Shown here piece after piece: positions 1-8,712 of a stretch of 64,000 nt of DNA (positions within the stretch are counted from its first letter, which is position 1; each line of letters opens with the position of its first letter). The position numbers and the translations under genes were made by a program. Origin of the DNA: PoT sp049331405 (GTDB taxonomy: Bacteria; Planctomycetota; Planctomycetia; Isosphaerales; Isosphaeraceae). Location of the stretch: positions 4,340,001 through 4,404,000 of the forward strand of contig NZ_CP186274.1 in assembly GCF_049331405.1 (NCBI RefSeq), in the 5' to 3' direction. The notes beneath the pieces were generated by a model. That model saw nothing but the letters and a program-made list of their open reading frames with translations, searched no databases and was not told the DNA's origin.

Positions 1-307
1 CGTATTCGAGCTCGTATTCGAGCGAGACGGTCTTGTACGGCAGCTTGCCCGGCTTCCGGATCGGGACGAACCCGACGTTGAGCTCTAGGGCCAGCGGTGC
101 CCCGAAGATGAACCCGCGGGCCTCGGCGGCGGCGACGGCGTCGATCGGCTGCCCCGAGAAGGCCTCCGCCAGGCGAGCGATCACGGCGTGGAACGCCGGC
201 GGATGGCCGAGGAGCGGCGTGATATCCTTGAACAGGATCCCGGGCTTGGGGAAGTCGGGCACATCACGGATCCAGGCCTTCGGGTCGACTGCCGACGAAT
301 CGCTCAT
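1..307 (-). CDS. apt: Adenine phosphoribosyltransferase, C-terminus cut by window edge
   Basis: Adenine phosphoribosyltransferase makes AMP from adenine and PRPP in cytoplasmic purine salvage. The first 102 codons are visible. They carry the family N-terminus: an IRDVPDFPKPGILFKDITPL stretch, then AAEARGFIFGAPLAL and VPIRKPGKLPYKTVSLEYELEY, which align almost residue for residue with bacterial Apt. The ATG at 307 fits the usual Apt start. The PRPP-binding loop (VVDDLLATGGT type) lies beyond base 1, so the gene is truncated only by the window. It reads away from the DUF6655 gene in the same direction, about 170 bases downstream of it. Identification is firm. Confidence 0.9.
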   Translation of the reverse strand, partial: MSDSSAVDPKAWIRDVPDFPKPGILFKDITPLLGHPPAFHAVIARLAEAFSGQPIDAVAAAEARGFIFGAPLALELNVGFVPIRKPGKLPYKTVSLEYELEY

Positions 308-475
308 CTTGGATGATTCCTTCAAGGTGACGGAAAGCCGCCATCATAGTCAGCATGACGGAGCAAGTGAAACACCCGCTGACCTCGGCCGGTCCCAGGA
401 TGCTGGGCTCGGACGAGGGCAGCGGGTGTTGTTCGCGTTCGCGAGGAGACTCAGACCCGAGGGCTCCGACCAGCA

Positions 476-1228
476 TCAAGGGGCGAAGGAGTCAGAATCG
501 CCCGCGGGGGACTGGCGGATCGCCGTCGGGTCGGATGCCTGCTTCTGGTTCGCGGCGGGAGTGTCGTATTCACTGGACGAGCTCTGCCCGGGGACCGGGA
601 GCCGGACGCCGACGAACTCCGCGCCTCCCGAGATCGAGTCCTTGTGGATCGGCCCGAGGCCGCCGATGAACACATCCTTGGAGCTCGCCGTGGCGAGCAT
701 CGTGCCCGAGTTCCACATGAACTGCCCGCTCGCGCGGTCGTAGGCGAAGAGGGCGAGCTTGGCCACGGCCTGCTGGTCGCTCCGCTTGATCAGCGGCAGC
801 TCGGGGATGGTGCCGCTCGGGATCCCCGTGACGGTCGGCGGGATGGTGGTCTGCGAGATGCCCAGGAGCCAACTCTTGTCGTTCGTGCCGTAGGCCCCCA
901 CGCGGGCCTCGACGACCCATTGGGCCTGCTCGGGCTTCGCTCGCAGCAGCACCCCTTGCGAGAGCATGGCCTGGCGGATGCTCGAGACGACCCAGCCCTG
1001 GTCGACCGACGTGACGTTCGTCGTGTCGAGGTAGACTGGAACCCCAGTCAGGGGCCGGAAGTCAACCTTCTGGAGGGCGTTATCCCAGGCGTGAGTCAGG
1101 AGGAGCTGCTCGGTGCCGGAGCGGGTCGTCCCGGTCGTCTTGACCGTGCCGCAGCCGACCGCCGATAGGAGTGCGAGCGCGAGCACCGAACCGTTCTGGG
1201 GCCTCGGCCATCGCCGCTGGGTCGCCAT
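476..1228 (-). CDS. DUF6655 family probable lipoprotein
   Basis: A 250-residue exported protein of unknown function. It resembles the planctomycete DUF6655 family: a short hydrophobic N-terminus ends at Cys26 in AVGCGT, followed by the TGTTRSGTEQLLLTHAWDNAL segment with the GTEQLL signature typical of that family. The lipobox has Ala at -3, so lipidation is likely but not textbook. The C-terminal 40 residues are Ser/Pro/Gln-rich and probably disordered. I chose the ATG at 1228 over the upstream in-frame start because it places the signal sequence directly at the N-terminus. It lies about 250 bases downstream of the peptidyl-prolyl isomerase gene on the same strand. The role is unknown; outer membrane or periplasmic attachment is inferred. 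Confidence 0.75.
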   Translation of the reverse strand: MATQRRWPRPQNGSVLALALLSAVGCGTVKTTGTTRSGTEQLLLTHAWDNALQKVDFRPLTGVPVYLDTTNVTSVDQGWVVSSIRQAMLSQGVLLRAKPEQAQWVVEARVGAYGTNDKSWLLGISQTTIPPTVTGIPSGTIPELPLIKRSDQQAVAKLALFAYDRASGQFMWNSGTMLATASSKDVFIGGLGPIHKDSISGGAEFVGVRLPVPGQSSSSEYDTPAANQKQASDPTAIRQSPAGDSDSFAP

Positions 1229-1440
1229 GCGGGCGCTCCTCGATAAGAAACGGGTCGAGAGGATTTCGTTTGCGACGCCCCTTCCGGGACCTTCGCGTCC
1301 AACTTGGATGGGATGGGCGAAACACGAACGATGCCCCGATGAGGTCGGGCAGGCGGCGCACGTCGATCGCGTTCGGCTCCAGACGTCTCGCGGGCATGCC
1401 CCCCGAGGAGGAGGCATGCCCATCGAGATTCATCCGGAGG

Positions 1441-1468
1441 ATCGGCCGGGCTCGTGGGCCCGGCCTCG
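1441..1468 (-). terminator. Possible terminator downstream of the PPIase gene
   Basis: GGCCGGGC at 1444-1451 pairs with GCCCGGCC at 1458-1465 around a 6-base loop, a few bases past the stop of the minus-strand peptidyl-prolyl isomerase gene. There is no clear U-tract, so it may be an attenuating hairpin or a weak terminator. Confidence 0.4.
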
Positions 1469-1474
1469 GACTGC

Positions 1475-2791
1475 TCACTTCGAGGACGAGCCGCGCTTCA
1501 GGGACTCGACCTGCTTGACGACGTCCGGGGAGGCCGCGGCCGGGGCCGACATCCTCGCCGAACGCGTGGGCGGCGGGGTCGGGCTCTGGGACTTGCCCGA
1601 CTCCGGAAGGGTGCCCGCGGGGTTGCTCATGAGCTGGACGTCGGAGTCGGCCAGGGCGTCGTGCTGCTCGTTCTCGTTGGCGAGCTTCGTGTGGCCGGTC
1701 AGCTTGTTGTCGATGGCCGAGGCCTTCATCAGGTCGACCATGTAGCTGTTCATGGCCTCCTTGAGCTTGACCTCATAGATCATGTCATATGTGCTCTTGC
1801 GAACACGTTCATCCTTCGCGTCGACCTTCTGGGCCGGGATGATGCCTTCGCGACGGAGGATGATCCAGGTCGACTCGGCCACCTGGATGGGGCCGGTGAA
1901 GTCGCCGTCCTTCGGCTTGTGGCTGACGTCCTTATCGCTCGGGTCGCCGTCGACCAGCTCGCGGAAGGCCGCTTCGGATACGGTCCTGGGATAGGCATGA
2001 CGCGAGATCGGCTCGGCGAGGAGCCCGCCCAGCGAGCGGCTGCCCGTGTCGATCGAGCGGTCCTGGGCGATCTTCTCGAAGCCCCCGGGGTTCTTGCGAA
2101 CCTCTTCCCAGACCGACTGGGCCGTCGCCAGCTTGTCGAGCATGATCACGCGGCAACGAAGCTTATCGCCGTAGGCGGCCTCGAACGACTCCTGCAGGTC
2201 CTTCGGGGTGACCTGGACTCGCTTCGAGGCGAGCTTGCGGAGCGCCAGGGCCGGATAGATGATGTCGCGGGCGTACTGGACGGGGCTGATGCCTCGTTCC
2301 TTCTCCAGGGTCCGGAGCCAGTTCTCGCGGTTGACGCCGCCGACGCTCTGGGCGACGTTGTTGATCTCCTGGTCGATCTCGGCCGCCGTGACCTCGTAAT
2401 TGTTCTTCTTCAAGGCCTGCTCGATGAGCTTGCGGGCGATCAGGGTCTCGAGGATTTCCTCGCCCTTGCGCGCCACGCACTCGTCGGCGAGCTGCATGCG
2501 GCTGATCACCTCGCCGTTCACGACGGCGATGGGGTCGGTGGGGTTCACCGGCAGGGCCTGCGGCACGAGCTTGATCTGCCCGGTCCCGTTCTCCTTAATG
2601 TCCTTCTGGCTGAATGAGGCCGGAGGCGCCTGGTCTTCGCTCGCGGCCTGTTCCTGCTTGGGCTTGGCGGCGGCAGCCTTATTACGGCGGGGCAACAGGT
2701 CGGCAGATGCCTCGCCGGCCTCGAGCAGCCCGAGAGCGGCAAGGGTGATCAACATCGCACTGGAGCTTCGACTACGCTTCCTTGCAACCAT
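1475..2791 (-). CDS. SurA/PrsA-like peptidyl-prolyl isomerase (foldase)
   Basis: A 438-residue exported protein resembling SurA/PrsA chaperone-isomerases, which help fold proteins outside the cytoplasm. Residues 1-30 form a signal peptide (basic start, hydrophobic core, ASA cleavage region). A charged Ala/Lys/Gln linker follows. A SurA_N-like helical domain spans about 86-200, beginning IAVVNGEVISRMQLADECV. A divergent parvulin-like domain spans about 212-318: VIMLDKLATAQSVWEEV, then an FEKIAQDRSID...GGLL segment and a GDFTGPIQVAESTWIILRREG C-terminus. The tail after 390 is Ser/Pro-rich. The domain is divergent, so chaperone rather than isomerase activity is possible. The gene is divergent from ggt with 426 bases between them. 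Confidence 0.75.
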   Translation of the reverse strand: MVARKRSRSSSAMLITLAALGLLEAGEASADLLPRRNKAAAAKPKQEQAASEDQAPPASFSQKDIKENGTGQIKLVPQALPVNPTDPIAVVNGEVISRMQLADECVARKGEEILETLIARKLIEQALKKNNYEVTAAEIDQEINNVAQSVGGVNRENWLRTLEKERGISPVQYARDIIYPALALRKLASKRVQVTPKDLQESFEAAYGDKLRCRVIMLDKLATAQSVWEEVRKNPGGFEKIAQDRSIDTGSRSLGGLLAEPISRHAYPRTVSEAAFRELVDGDPSDKDVSHKPKDGDFTGPIQVAESTWIILRREGIIPAQKVDAKDERVRKSTYDMIYEVKLKEAMNSYMVDLMKASAIDNKLTGHTKLANENEQHDALADSDVQLMSNPAGTLPESGKSQSPTPPPTRSARMSAPAAASPDVVKQVESLKRGSSSK

Positions 2792-3217
2792 CGCGAGCCA
2801 TCTCCTTGGTATCAGAGGACCCTACCGGAAAAGAATCGTTCAAGTTCCGGGCTATATCGGCCGAGACTCTACCAATCGGCCGGATAGGGTCAACGTCAAT
2901 TCGAAGGATCCTCCCGGCTACCGAGCCTTCCTTTTCCCACCCTCTTCATCTCTCCACCTTCGCCGCGGCCGGGCCAGATCCCGAGCGGTATTGCGCCAGG
3001 ATGTCCGGAGTTTTCCGCCATCGCAGGGAGCTAGCGGCCGCGTATGACCTGGTGACCACCTTTGTAATCGCTTTCCTGTTACCATGGTGATCTCTCATAC
3101 GTGAGGTCGCCGGTCGCCCAACGGCTACGCGACCATGCTGGGCTTGCACCGAGGACTCCCGTCCCGCGTGTCGAGGCCTGCTCTATGCCCGGACGGCTCT
3201 TAAATCTGTGGTGAGGA
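2792..3217. other. Intergenic region between divergent PPIase and ggt genes
   Basis: 426 bases between two divergent genes. It must hold both promoters, but I could not pick a convincing -35/-10 pair. A GTGAGGA ribosome-binding-like stretch at 3210-3216 directly precedes the ggt ATG. No RNA gene was recognised. Confidence 0.5.
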
Positions 3218-4969
3218 ATGTCGATGCGAGGTGCGGTCACCCTGTCCTGCGGGTTGCTCGGGGGGTTCCTGGCTTTTTCCCCGGCCTTTTCCCCGGCCCA
3301 GTCCTTCGAGAAGCATGTCGCGGTCTCTCAGGAGGTCAACGCCTCGATGGCGGGCCGTGACGCGATGCGACAAGGGGGCAATGCGATCGACGCGGCCGTT
3401 GCCACCGCATTTGCCCTGGCGGTGACCCACCCCGCGGCGGGGAACATCGGAGGAGGCGGCTTCATCGTCGCCTACATCACCGAGAGCCGGGAGATCGTGA
3501 CGGTCGACTTCAGAGAAAAAGCTCCCGCGGCCTCCGAGCCTCGCATGTATCTCGACGCCAAGGGCCGACTCCTCCCCCACCATCGCGCAGGCGCTCGAGC
3601 CGCCGGCGTGCCTGGCACTGTCCGAGGCCTCGGCCTGGCGCACGCCAAATATGGGAGGCTCCCGTGGAAACAGCTCGTCACCCCGGCCGCGGAGCTGGCC
3701 CGCGACGGATTCACGATCACCGAAACCCTGGCGCATTCGCTCAATGATCAGCTCTTCTCGAAGCGAAAGCTCGAGGCCGGCGGCCGCGATGACCTCGGCT
3801 CGAATCCCGACCGGCTCTCCGACTTCCCCGAGTCCATGGCGGCCTACGCCAAGCCCGATCATACCCGCTGGAAAGCGGGCGACCGACTCATCCAGCCCGA
3901 CCTCGCCGCGACCCTCGACCGCATCGCCGTGGAAGGCCCCGACGAGTTCTACAAGGGGAAGACGGCGAAGATCCTCGCCGATTACTCGAAGCAGCACGGA
4001 GGACTGATCACGCTCGACGACCTCGCCGCTTATCAGGCCGAGTTGAGGGCTCCGATCCATTCGACCTACCGGGGATATGACATTTATGGCATGGGCCCCG
4101 TCGCTTCTGGCGGGATCGTCCTGGCCCAGATGCTCAACATCCTCGAGACGTTCGACCTCAAGAGCGATGGCCATCAGTCTGCGCGAACCTTGCATCGCGT
4201 CACCGAGGCCATGCGCCGAGGTTTCTACACGAGAGCGACGGAGGTCGCCGACCCGGCATACGTCACGGTCCCGGTCGAGAAGCTCATCTCCAAGGAGTAC
4301 GCCAGGGAGCTCGCAAGCACGATCTCCGACCGCGCCACCCCGAGCGAACAACTCGCCTCCTTCCGTATCGTCCCGGCCGAGGGCAACGACACGACCCACC
4401 TCTCGACCATGGATGGTTCCGGCAATGCCGTGGCTTTGACCTACACTCTGGAGGAAGGCTACGGTTCGAAGGCGGTGGTCGCCGGGGCCGGCTTCCTGCT
4501 GAACAACGAGATGGGGGATTTCAACCTGATCCCCGGGCGCACGGATGTCACGGGCCGAATCGGAACGACACCGAACCTGATCGCACCGAACAAACGCATG
4601 CTGAGTTCTCAAACTCCTACCCTGGTGCTCAAGGAGGGTAAGGTCCGCGTCGTCACGGGCTCTCCGGGCGGCCGTACTATCCCTAACACTGTGCTCTGGG
4701 TCGTCCTGAACCTCCTGGAGTTCGAGCTCTCCCCGCGCGAAGCGGTCGATGGGGCTCGCACCCATCACGCCTGGTTTCCAGATGTGTTGACGCTGGAAGG
4801 CTCGTCCTGGCCCGAGCAGGTTCGGCAGGAATTGTCAGCCTTGGGACACCGCGTCCGCTCGGTCGCGATCCAAGGCGATGCCCACACGATCGTCGTCGAC
4901 CCTGCGAACGGCCGGCGGATCGGGGTCCCCGACCATCGCCGCGTCACCTCGGCGGCCGCCGGCGACTGA
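3218..4969 (+). CDS. ggt: Gamma-glutamyltransferase (glutathione hydrolase)
   Basis: A 583-residue secreted N-terminal nucleophile hydrolase that cleaves gamma-glutamyl bonds of glutathione and related peptides. It is made as one chain that self-cleaves into large and small subunits. Residues 1-28 are a signal peptide. The large subunit carries NAIDAAVATAFALAVTHP, GNIGGGGF and DFREKAP (the substrate-carboxylate arginine region). Thr392 in DTTHLS is the expected processing and catalytic residue. The small subunit has NNEMGDF, the SQTPTLVLKEGK region and GSPGGRTIPNT. All landmark motifs are present, so it should be active. ATG at 3218 has a nearby GTGAGGA; the ATG at 3224 is an alternative. Single-gene unit. 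Confidence 0.93.
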   Translation: MSMRGAVTLSCGLLGGFLAFSPAFSPAQSFEKHVAVSQEVNASMAGRDAMRQGGNAIDAAVATAFALAVTHPAAGNIGGGGFIVAYITESREIVTVDFREKAPAASEPRMYLDAKGRLLPHHRAGARAAGVPGTVRGLGLAHAKYGRLPWKQLVTPAAELARDGFTITETLAHSLNDQLFSKRKLEAGGRDDLGSNPDRLSDFPESMAAYAKPDHTRWKAGDRLIQPDLAATLDRIAVEGPDEFYKGKTAKILADYSKQHGGLITLDDLAAYQAELRAPIHSTYRGYDIYGMGPVASGGIVLAQMLNILETFDLKSDGHQSARTLHRVTEAMRRGFYTRATEVADPAYVTVPVEKLISKEYARELASTISDRATPSEQLASFRIVPAEGNDTTHLSTMDGSGNAVALTYTLEEGYGSKAVVAGAGFLLNNEMGDFNLIPGRTDVTGRIGTTPNLIAPNKRMLSSQTPTLVLKEGKVRVVTGSPGGRTIPNTVLWVVLNLLEFELSPREAVDGARTHHAWFPDVLTLEGSSWPEQVRQELSALGHRVRSVAIQGDAHTIVVDPANGRRIGVPDHRRVTSAAAGD

Positions 4970-4987
4970 ACTCTCGGAGCCAATGGA

Positions 4988-5009
4988 GCGGGCCTTCTCC
5001 TGGGCCCGC
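4988..5009 (+). terminator. Probable terminator of ggt
   Basis: GCGGGCC (4988-4994) pairs with GGCCCGC (5003-5009) around an 8-base loop, followed by GTTTCC, 19 bases after the ggt stop. A modest GC-rich hairpin with a short U-run. Confidence 0.5.
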
Positions 5010-5334
5010 GTTTCCACATGAGGGACCATGAGTAGCCGAGTCTTCCATGGAGACATGAGCCTTGGCGGATGCTGAGGGGCGGTAAGGGGCGGTGACGGTG
5101 AGGGCGGAGTGACCGAAATCAACGCATTTTCCGCCGACTTCGAAAAAACAACGACTGAACGTGGCTCATTTTCTCGATCTTTACGTAAGGGATCCGAATG
5201 GCCTAACGAACGACCCCTTCGAGCGTGAGTTAGGGGGAGTCCTGTCGAGGCCATCGAGGCGAGAGGACGAGGCCAGGAGGCCCCGTCCGGGGCACTCGAT
5301 CCGCACGAGTGCCATCAATCGGGAGTCGAAGTCC
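5010..5334. other. Intergenic region, no gene seen
   Basis: About 325 bases after the ggt terminator. Open frames here lack a start with a ribosome-binding site and show no recognisable protein. Nothing further identified. Confidence 0.4.
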
Positions 5335-5544
5335 ATGTCCGAGAGGCCACGTTCCATCAGTCCGACGATCGTGCTCCGAATCAGCGATGGATCATCGCAC
5401 ATGCACCGATCCTTCAACGATTATTCCCAGGCCGTCCGCAGCGCGGAGGCCTATGCGGGTGCGGGTTTCTCCGTGTCGATGATCTCCGCAACCGGGCGCT
5501 TCCTGATGGCGTTCGATCCGAGGGGCCAGAAGGCGGCGGTCTGA
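5335..5544 (+). CDS. Small hypothetical protein, 69 aa
   Basis: A 69-residue protein that I do not recognise. It starts MSERPRSISPTIVLRIS, has a central MHRSFNDYSQAVRSAEAYAGAGF segment likely to be helical, and ends MISATGRFLMAFDPRG. Composition is ordinary for a soluble cytoplasmic protein, and no cysteine pair or membrane segment is seen. The frame extends upstream, but that part is Arg/Pro-rich and unconvincing, so the internal ATG is preferred even though its ribosome-binding site is poor. It sits alone between ggt and the HU gene on the same strand. Real but uncharacterised is my best guess. Confidence 0.45.
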   Translation: MSERPRSISPTIVLRISDGSSHMHRSFNDYSQAVRSAEAYAGAGFSVSMISATGRFLMAFDPRGQKAAV

Positions 5545-5777
5545 GCCGCCGGATCCGATGGCGAGCCTTTGTTTCTCGCCATCTCCGAGTGTGAACCCCG
5601 AAATTTCCGCGGAAAACCGCGCCCGATCGCGCGAAATGCCGATTTTTCCTGTATGTTTTCCGCGTAATCGTCGAATACGTTCCGCAGGAGCCTCGGACTC
5701 GACCGCCGGCGTGCGACGAGGGCCGCAGGATTCACTCCACGAACATCCGCACCCTCTATTCAGGAGGACGACCGTCC

Positions 5778-6161
5778 ATGGCCAAGAAAGCCGCCCCGAA
5801 GGTCGCCGAAGCGAAGGCCGCCCCCGCCGAGAAGGCCCCTGCCGCCGCCAAGCCCGCCGCCAAGTCTGCCACCAAGGCCGAGGTCTTCTCGACCCTCAGC
5901 GAGCGCACCGGCCTGACCAAGAGCGAGATCTCCAGCGTCTTCACCGCGCTGAACGAGGTCATCGGCAAGGAACTGGGCAAGAAGGGCCCCGGCCTCTTCG
6001 TCGTCCCCGGCCTCCTGAAGCTCAAGGTTGTCCGCAAGCCCGCCACCAAGGCGAAGCAGGGCGTCAACCCCTTCACCAAAGAGCCGATGACGATCAAAGC
6101 CAAGCCCGCCCGCAACGTCGTCAAGGCGCTGCCGCTCAAGGCCCTGAAAGACCTCGTCTGA
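5778..6161 (+). CDS. HU-family DNA-binding protein with Ala/Lys/Pro-rich N-terminal tail
   Basis: A 127-residue nucleoid protein. Residues 1-32 form a low-complexity Lys/Ala/Pro tail resembling a histone H1-like tail. Residues 33-127 form the HU/IHF fold: helices TKAEVFSTLSERTGLTKSEISSVFTALNEVIGKEL, then GLFVVPGLLKLKVVRKPAT, and the DNA-binding arm around RKPATKAKQGVNPFTKEPM, ending ARNVVKALPLKALKDLV. The NPFTKE segment replaces the NPQTGE type arm tip of E. coli HU. Typical HU is about 90 residues, so the tail is the extra part. ATG at 5778 follows AGGAGG at 5762-5767, a strong site. It probably compacts DNA and may be highly expressed. Confidence 0.88.
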   Translation: MAKKAAPKVAEAKAAPAEKAPAAAKPAAKSATKAEVFSTLSERTGLTKSEISSVFTALNEVIGKELGKKGPGLFVVPGLLKLKVVRKPATKAKQGVNPFTKEPMTIKAKPARNVVKALPLKALKDLV

Positions 6162-6675
6162 GATCGTTCGTCATCGACGTCCGATCACCAGCCCGAGCGA
6201 AAGGCCGCGCCCCCGAATCGAGCCCACTCGATTCGACCCAGGCGCGGTCGCTTCCTTTCGAACGACTTGAGTTCCGGCATGATCGACCCTGCCCTCAGCC
6301 AATCTCGAGGACATTCTCCCTCCCATCCCCGGAACCATTCCGATCCATCAAGGCGAACCTCGGTCGCCCTCCCCCCCTCCATGATGATGCGATCGCTCCG
6401 CGGTTGACCTTCTCGACTCCCTTCATCAAATACCAAAACGACCGCGATCCGGCCGCGGATTCATGGCAACGAGGATCTCGTATTTAAGCGAACAATTCTT
6501 CACAAAACCTGAACCGCCAGATATGGCGAATCCTTCCCCTGGTCGCCCGGTTATTCTTGTCATCTTATTGATGTTGCCGATCGAGTGATCCGCTCGGTAT
6601 CGTACCTAGAACGTCACGAGTGACAGACCCAACCCCTGCGGATTCCTCTTGTCACTCGTACGACACAATTCGCGA
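6162..6675. other. Intergenic region between HU gene and tRNA-Leu
   Basis: 514 bases. The first half is GC-rich and Pro/Ser-rich in translation with no credible start. The second half, from about 6430, is AT-richer and probably contains the tRNA promoter, but I see no clear consensus. Confidence 0.4.
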
Positions 6676-6760
6676 GCCGGCGTGGCGGAATGGCAGACGC
6701 TGAGGACTTAAAATCCTTTGGGGGGTAACCCTCGTGTGGGTTCGACTCCCACCGCCGGTA
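6676..6760 (+). tRNA. tRNA-Leu (anticodon TAA)
   Basis: An 85-base class II tRNA. The acceptor stem is GCCGGCG at 6676-6682 with CGCCGGT at 6753-6759 (one G-U pair) and discriminator A at 6760. The anticodon loop CTTAAAA has TAA at 6709-6711. A variable arm follows (about TTGGGGGGTAACCCTCGT), then the T-arm GTGGGTTCGACTCCCAC. CCA is not encoded. The long variable arm and TAA anticodon identify leucine. Confidence 0.95.
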
Positions 6761-7151
6761 TTCGATAATCATCCCGCGACAATCTGAACCTGCTACTGAA
6801 GGTTCCGCAGAGCAGGACCACATCCCGCCTCTCTCGCCCAATTCTGGCGAGTCATTTCATCCTCCGAGACGCAATCCGATTGAGCCTTGGGCCGAAGCGA
6901 TGTGGTCTTAACAAGTTCGCATCTTGTCCCATGCCTTAACAGCCGGCCCATCTGTTGATGACTAAATACTGCCTCCGGTTCCGATCTCGATACAGGCAAT
7001 CTCGAATCTTCACTCGCAAGCAATCGGAGCTTTAGACCTTGCGAGACGATCACCAATTCCGAATAATAAAAATGAGACTGAGTCTCAGGATCAACGAGAA
7101 CGACTCTGACCTCCTCCCCCCACTGCATCCCTCTTCTTGGAACATCCTTTG
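6761..7151. other. Intergenic region between tRNA-Leu and the DUF1559 gene
   Basis: 391 bases of lower GC than the surrounding genes. No RNA gene or convincing small ORF found. It should carry the promoter for the 7152-10815 gene set. Confidence 0.4.
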
Positions 7152-8117
7152 ATGTTTAACCGATCCCCTGGATCTCGTGGCTTCACCTTGATCGAGTTGT
7201 TGGTCGTCATCGCGATCATCGCGGTGCTGATCGCCCTGCTGTTGCCGGCCGTCCAGGCGGCGCGCGAGGCCGCCCGGCGTGCCCAGTGCACGAACAACCT
7301 GAAGCAGGTCGGTATCGCGATGCACAGCTACGCCGATCGGGTCGGGGGATTCCCGCCTTCGGCGATCGGTCGCTCGAATCCGAACCTCGAGATGTTCGGC
7401 GGGTGGGGCTTGCAGATACTCAGTTACCTCGAACAGGCACAGGTCTACGACTCTTACAACATGAACTGGGGCTTCCACCTCCCGGTCAATCAGACGTCTG
7501 TTCGGACGGTCATTTCTACCTACATTTGCCCCTCGACACCGCGTCCTCCACAAGCCGTCAAGGGTGTGGCCGTCTTCACGGGCAGCGTCGGGACCCCCGA
7601 CATGAATCTGGCAGCGGCCCCCGGAGATTATTTCACGGCCCGCTCGTATGTCGATCCCTGGAACGTCCCCTCCGCCAGCCGGGTTGAATACACGGGGGCC
7701 CTCGACCAGACCGTCCACACCCCATTCCAGTCGATCACCGACGGCCTCTCGAACACGCTCCTAGCCTATGAGTGCGCGGGCAAGCCGGATCATTACGTCC
7801 GGGGCAAGCTCGCGTTCACGTTCCCGAATCCGTCTTCCCCGCAGGCGGCCGACCGCTGGTTCGCCCATGGCGCCTGGGCGGGCTATATGAACATGCGAAT
7901 TATAAGCTTTCGCGGCGATCAGACGGATTACGACGGCCCTTGCGTCATCAACTGCCACAACGGCTGGAACGCCATGTACTCGTTCCACCCCGGCGGGCTC
8001 AACGCCCTCGCATGCGACGGCTCGGTGCGATTCCTCAAGGAGTCGATGGCCAAGTCCGTCATCAAGGCGTACGTCTCCCGCGCGGGGGGCGAGGTCATCA
8101 GCGCCGACCAGCTTTGA
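7152..8117 (+). CDS. DUF1559 protein with type IV pilin-like prepilin signal
   Basis: A 321-residue pseudopilin-like secreted protein of a family greatly expanded in planctomycetes. The N-terminus has a prepilin peptidase site, Gly10 then FTLIELLVVIAIIAVLIALLLPAVQ, then the DUF1559 hallmark AAREAARRAQCTNNLKQVGIAMHSYAD. The C-terminal half holds the usual ITDGLSNTL motif and ends with a FHPGGLNALACDGSVRFLKESM segment (H-x-G-G-x-N-x-x-x-x-D-G-S-V-x-F), diagnostic for the family. I chose ATG 7152 over the upstream TTG at 7137 because it places the charged leader at the normal length. The lipoprotein gene follows after 20 bases, so they are probably co-transcribed. The exact function of these proteins is unknown. 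Confidence 0.92.
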   Translation: MFNRSPGSRGFTLIELLVVIAIIAVLIALLLPAVQAAREAARRAQCTNNLKQVGIAMHSYADRVGGFPPSAIGRSNPNLEMFGGWGLQILSYLEQAQVYDSYNMNWGFHLPVNQTSVRTVISTYICPSTPRPPQAVKGVAVFTGSVGTPDMNLAAAPGDYFTARSYVDPWNVPSASRVEYTGALDQTVHTPFQSITDGLSNTLLAYECAGKPDHYVRGKLAFTFPNPSSPQAADRWFAHGAWAGYMNMRIISFRGDQTDYDGPCVINCHNGWNAMYSFHPGGLNALACDGSVRFLKESMAKSVIKAYVSRAGGEVISADQL

Positions 8118-8137
8118 AGGAAGCCGGAGCCAGCCTG

Positions 8138-8641
8138 ATGAAATACTCGATTCGAAGCCGGCTTTCTCGATTCATCCTGCTCGTCTCGCCCACCCTGGCG
8201 TTGGCGTTCGGTTGCGCCGACGATGCGGGCAAAGTCCCGCTCTATACCGTGACGGGCAGCGTGCAGGTCGATGGCAAGCCTGCAAGCGGGGTCCAGATCC
8301 GGTTCTACCCGGCGGACAAGGTCGGAGACCTGGACTCGCTCAATCCGACATCCGTCTCGAAAGAGGATGGCAGTTTCCTGATGGGAACTTACACCAAGGA
8401 CGACGGCGCCCCGGAAGGCTTTTATAAGGTCACGCTCTACCTCCCTGCCGAGCCCCCCAACGGCTCGAACTCTCCCGACGACCTGCTGGGCGGAGAGTAC
8501 CTCGACCCCGCCAAGACTCCGCTCAAGGCGACCGTCAAGGTGGGCGAGAATCGGCTCGAGCCGTTCCAGGTCGCGAAATCTGGCAAGACCCCTCGTAAGC
8601 GCCCCGCTCAGGCGAAGCCGGATCTGGATGGCTCGGAGTGA
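8138..8641 (+). CDS. Small lipoprotein with transthyretin-like regulatory domain
   Basis: A 167-residue probable lipoprotein. Residues 1-25 form a signal sequence ending FG-Cys26; the lipobox is imperfect. Residues 35-150 resemble the carboxypeptidase regulatory/transthyretin-like beta-sandwich that commonly follows DUF1559 genes in planctomycetes: YTVTGSVQVDGKPASGVQIRFYP, an EDGSFLMGTYTKDDGAPEGFYKVTL centre and an LKATVKVGEN end. The last 20 residues are basic. ATG 8138 is 20 bases after the DUF1559 stop with GAAGCCGGAG upstream. The pairing suggests the two proteins work together at the cell envelope, but no substrate is known. Confidence 0.8.
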   Translation: MKYSIRSRLSRFILLVSPTLALAFGCADDAGKVPLYTVTGSVQVDGKPASGVQIRFYPADKVGDLDSLNPTSVSKEDGSFLMGTYTKDDGAPEGFYKVTLYLPAEPPNGSNSPDDLLGGEYLDPAKTPLKATVKVGENRLEPFQVAKSGKTPRKRPAQAKPDLDGSE

Positions 8642-8712
8642 CCGGCGCGGACTGAGTGCGGGCCTCCCAGGTCGACTTTTTGATCCCCCTCCGTCAAGGA
8701 GTTCAACATCCG

